This document shows, piece after piece, positions 61,719-64,000 of a stretch of DNA of 64,000 bases (position 1 is the first letter of the stretch; each line of letters starts with the position of its first letter). A program made the translations under genes and the position numbers. The notes beneath the pieces were generated by a model. That model was not told the origin of the DNA. It did not search any database and saw only the letters and a program-made list of their open reading frames with translations. Source of the stretch: Arthrobacter sp. FW306-2-2C-D06B (GTDB lineage Bacteria; Actinomycetota; Actinomycetes; Actinomycetales; Micrococcaceae); assembly GCF_021789175.1 (NCBI RefSeq), contig NZ_CP084560.1, positions 1,054,001 through 1,118,000 on the forward strand. Reading direction: 5' to 3'.

Positions 61719-62548
61719 GCGGCTTGTTCCGCTGCTTTGGCATAAACGAGACCCGCAAAGTCTTCTAGTGTTCCAGGAAGTCGAACGACGACAAACTTTA
61801 TCGGTGAATCACCAAAGTCAATCGACGGTTCTTTGAAGTTTCCATAGTCGGTCGCCTGGTAAGCACCGGCTGGTCGGACTAGAACCGGGGCAACTGTACT
61901 GACAGGCGGGGTCTGACGCGCGTGAAGGAATAACGACTTAGCAACGTCCAAACGGGATTCGGGCTTGGCATGCTTCAAGGCCCAATGGAGCTCAGCGATG
62001 AGTGAGTCCCGATCGTTGAGACGCTTGAGAGTTTCAGCGCGCATGCTGTCCGCTGCCCCGTGGACTACCGTCGGCGGGCTCTGGGTTGATGAGGACGCCT
62101 TTACCTCAGTCAGTGCAATCCCCATCGATTGAGTGAGCCCTAACACATCGAGACCACGTGACGGCGAACCAGCAACCTCCTTGTTTCGGATTCTCGACGA
62201 TGGTACAGAAAACCCATGAATCTGCTGCAGAACGCGTATCGCTAAGACTTCGGCCACTTCGTTGCGTGGAACCTGCAAGTGCAATGGCTGGCTACTGCCC
62301 GTGTTCATCTGGGGAATCACGGCCATGGCGACACGGTCCACCAAAGCGCAGATCTCTGCTTCATCGCAGACTTCATCTAAGCTCTGTGACGCCGTACGAA
62401 GTTGCTCACCCAGGATGACATCTTCAACGTAAAGATCGCGGACGAGCGCAGCAATCTCCTCGATGAGAACTTCATCGCTCTCAAGGTCGTAGCATGCGAA
62501 CGTATGTACCCCGAGTTGGGACGAGTCGACTGGTTTGAAGACAAGCAT
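61715..62548 (-). CDS. HamA-like (DUF1837-type) PD-(D/E)XK effector nuclease
   Basis: A 277-residue protein from ATG 62548 with a perfect AAAGGAGG ribosome site. A PD-(D/E)XK core is visible: Glu100 (NEVAEVLAIRVL), Asp134 (RGLDVLG) and Glu148-x-Lys150 (IALTEVKASS). Length, this core and coupling to a Ski2-like helicase fit HamA/AbpA (DUF1837), the DNA-degrading effector of Hachiman-type systems. Overall sequence is divergent, so the DUF1837 label needs a profile search; a related nuclease-helicase pair is the alternative. Confidence 0.7.
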   Translation of the reverse strand: MLVFKPVDSSQLGVHTFACYDLESDEVLIEEIAALVRDLYVEDVILGEQLRTASQSLDEVCDEAEICALVDRVAMAVIPQMNTGSSQPLHLQVPRNEVAEVLAIRVLQQIHGFSVPSSRIRNKEVAGSPSRGLDVLGLTQSMGIALTEVKASSSTQSPPTVVHGAADSMRAETLKRLNDRDSLIAELHWALKHAKPESRLDVAKSLFLHARQTPPVSTVAPVLVRPAGAYQATDYGNFKEPSIDFGDSPIKFVVVRLPGTLEDFAGLVYAKAAEQAA

Positions 62549-62981
62549 GGCTGCCTCCTTTGCTGCCGAGTTTCCTGTTCCACATCGGGTTCTTGTTCCC
62601 GGCACGATGCGTCCGGTCCAAAAGGATGGGCTCGTCCCCATCGTAGCAAGCTCGTACGACCTTTTTGGCTTGAGACACTTGGGTCGGGACGAGACAACAG
62701 GGTTCAAACTAAGGGACAGGCGGGTGGACTACTCAAGCGTGTGAACCGAGAGCGACCGCTAATGGCCCTGCGGCTAATGATATTCGGATCGTGCAGTTCT
62801 TTTCCTAGGCGGAGAAGCGGTTGTGGCGCCATGGTGGGCGCGAGCCTTGGTCTTTGAGTAATTGCTATTCCGGACCTGCAGTCGTCGCCGTTGACTAGTT
62901 TCGACCTCAGCTAAACATCGGACTATTGGCGATTCATTCCAGTTTGTTGGTTTTGCTCGCTCCCGTCCCTACCCTGGCGAA
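62549..62981. other. Divergent intergenic region of the defence unit
   Basis: About 430 bases between the HamA-like start and the helicase remnant. No supported gene. It must hold the promoter of the HamA-HamB unit, but I find no clear consensus boxes. Confidence 0.4.
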
Positions 62982-63527
62982 GTGAATAACTTCATTGGGG
63001 AAGGGGCGGCGGATCAGCTGCCCGAGGGGTTGCATGAACTGCTCAACACGGATGCACTCGGCAAACTGTTAAACGAATCGGAGCTGCAACCAATCTTCGA
63101 GGATATTGACATCGAAGACACTGCGGACGCCTTGTCGCGCCACATTGCCACCGCTGTCCGCCAAGCCATCGCGGAAGCCTAACCAGAAGACAGGGTCCTC
63201 CTAGCCAACCGCCTTCTTCAGGAGCTAAAAACCGTGGACCGCATCGCACCGGGCCCCGCCTGGCTTCAATCACTCCATCGACCGGACACACTCAAACGGC
63301 GCAACCTGCGCCGCCCTACGACAAGGCTGAGCGATTCAGCCCTCCTCACCAACAGCAAAGACGCCCCGAACCTCGCGGCTGAAGTAAGAGCTGAGATTGA
63401 GTCCGCCAACACGGTCAATCTCCTCTGCGCCTTCGTTCGCTGGACGTGCCTCCGATTGCTCCAGCCCGCCCGGTCCGTCATAGTTAAACGGGTTCTTGAG
63501 GAACCACTTTTCGGAATCGGGAAATAA
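62982..63527 (+). pseudogene. N-terminal remnant of a DUF3427-type helicase with in-frame stop
   Basis: From GTG 62982 one continuous frame reads GLHELLNTDALGKLLN, ADALSRHIATAVRQAIAEA, an in-frame TAA at 63180-63182, PEDRVLLANRLLQELK and finally LAAEVRAEIESANTVNLLCA followed by FVRWTCLRLL. This order is that of the N-terminal part and start of the PLD-like domain in DEAD helicases with a DUF3427 C-terminus. Similarity stops near 63480, where the frame runs into the 3' part of a minus-strand gene. Both the nonsense codon and the truncation mark it as dead. Confidence 0.75.
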
Positions 63528-63824
63528 GTGAAAAAGGTGGTATGCGGATTGCCGTGCTTCGCGTATGTAGTCCCTATATTGTCCCTCGATCGTTGATGGT
63601 CGCTGCATCATGGTGTCTTCCCAATCGGCCGAAACCTCCTCCAGCACCCGAAGATACTCACGCAGCGTGCGGTTACGATCGTGACGTCTGATTCGCTGCT
63701 CCCTCACAGCAGCATCGAGTCGGTCGGCTTTGGCCTTCCGGACATTGAGCCAGTTAGTTACGCCGCTAGAGCCTAGTCCTACGACCAAACTAGCCCCTAT
63801 TGTCAGCCAATCTTTTAGTTCCAC
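63336..63824 (-). CDS. Single-span membrane protein, C-terminus probably fused across a junction
   Basis: A 162-residue protein from GTG 63824 (AGGGGA upstream): one N-terminal helix (WLTIGASLVVGLGSSGVTNWL), then a basic helical region (KAKADRLDAAVREQRIRRHDRNRTLREYL). The last ~48 residues are read antisense from the DUF3427 remnant and are probably not native. Family unknown. Confidence 0.55.
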   Translation of the reverse strand: MELKDWLTIGASLVVGLGSSGVTNWLNVRKAKADRLDAAVREQRIRRHDRNRTLREYLRVLEEVSADWEDTMMQRPSTIEGQYRDYIREARQSAYHLFHLFPDSEKWFLKNPFNYDGPGGLEQSEARPANEGAEEIDRVGGLNLSSYFSREVRGVFAVGEEG

Positions 63825-63877
63825 TTACCATCCCCTGTCCGACTCCTCGATCCCGCGATGTGCGAGGCATGGGCGGG

Positions 63878-64000
63878 TTATGCCCGCCGATTACCCAACT
63901 CCCAGCCGATGATATCCAGCGCGCGTAGGGGCGTGATCTTCGGCCCCGGTGCCATAGCGGCGATTTCTTCCCAGTAAGGCAGTTGGGTCGCCAAATCTCG
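63878..64000 (-). CDS. C-terminal end of an unidentified protein (partial)
   Basis: An open frame enters from the right edge and ends at TAA (63878-63880). Its last 40 residues include QLPYWEEIAAMAP and LRALDIIGWELGNRRA. The hydropathy looks like a folded protein end; no family recognised. A short GC hairpin (GGCGGG/CCCGCC around 63872-63888) covers the stop and may terminate transcription. Confidence 0.5.
   Translation of the reverse strand, partial: RDLATQLPYWEEIAAMAPGPKITPLRALDIIGWELGNRRA

Noticed and set aside
63336..63480. Native C-terminus of the minus-strand membrane protein
   Set aside because: This stretch is antisense to recognisable DUF3427-helicase sequence, so it is more likely read through a junction than true coding sequence.

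Overview
The window is high-GC actinobacterial DNA. The DUF222-type HNH endonuclease, a DUF6318 lipoprotein, a DUF664/DinB-type protein, the actinobacterial biotin synthase helper BsaP and frequent GTG/TTG starts all point to Micrococcaceae, most likely Arthrobacter or a close relative. No rRNA, tRNA, IS element or CRISPR array was found. Function calls rest on reading motifs and recalled family signatures, not on database searches.

Layout. (1) 1-2200: end of mcrB, mcrC, a small membrane protein and a convergent vsr (modified-DNA restriction and mismatch repair). (2) 2200-5070: a divergent histidine kinase/response regulator pair flanked by short repeats with a strict 32-nt period. (3) 5035-8600: bioB-bsaP and a truncated bioA, divergent from an NCS1-type permease that has a 9-codon leader ORF. 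(4) 8750-11600: two exported proteins and an Old Yellow Enzyme reductase. (5) 11816-20031: a GntR regulator and a seven-gene operon (TIM-barrel isomerase, DhaK-DhaL kinase, RpiB-like isomerase, 3-hydroxyacyl-CoA-dehydrogenase-like enzyme, SDR, MFS transporter, triose-phosphate-isomerase-like enzyme). This fits conversion of a C4 ketose (erythrulose) to erythrose 4-phosphate, and a shared 14-nt operator lies before both transcription units.

(6) 20058-33150: a TM0106-type nuclease/helicase, nucleoside deaminase, CBS protein, Tex, a pyrimidine-dimer-glycosylase-like protein, an adenine/adenosine deaminase, an unusual winged-helix/AK-rich/X25-like fusion and small proteins. (7) 33170-41990: ArsR-SRPBCC fusion, HNH endonuclease, P-loop kinase, DinB protein, a DHA2 exporter with divergent TetR, a secreted protein and another MFS transporter. 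(8) 42300-47200: a DUF1326-DUF2182-SnoaL-APC cluster behind a good sigma70-like promoter, then a DUF2254 protein. (9) 47284-53400: XRE-cupin regulator with DMT transporter, YceI, and a CitB-type response regulator divergent from an ABC importer.

(10) 53400-64000: a more mosaic region of small lipoproteins and membrane proteins, an aldo/keto reductase, a 2-hydroxyacid dehydrogenase, decayed fragments, and a visibly AT-richer two-gene unit (PD-(D/E)XK protein plus Ski2-like helicase) that resembles the Hachiman (HamA-HamB) anti-phage system. Next to it lies a broken DUF3427-type helicase remnant. Together with McrBC at the left end, this makes the window's edges defence-rich and its middle metabolic.
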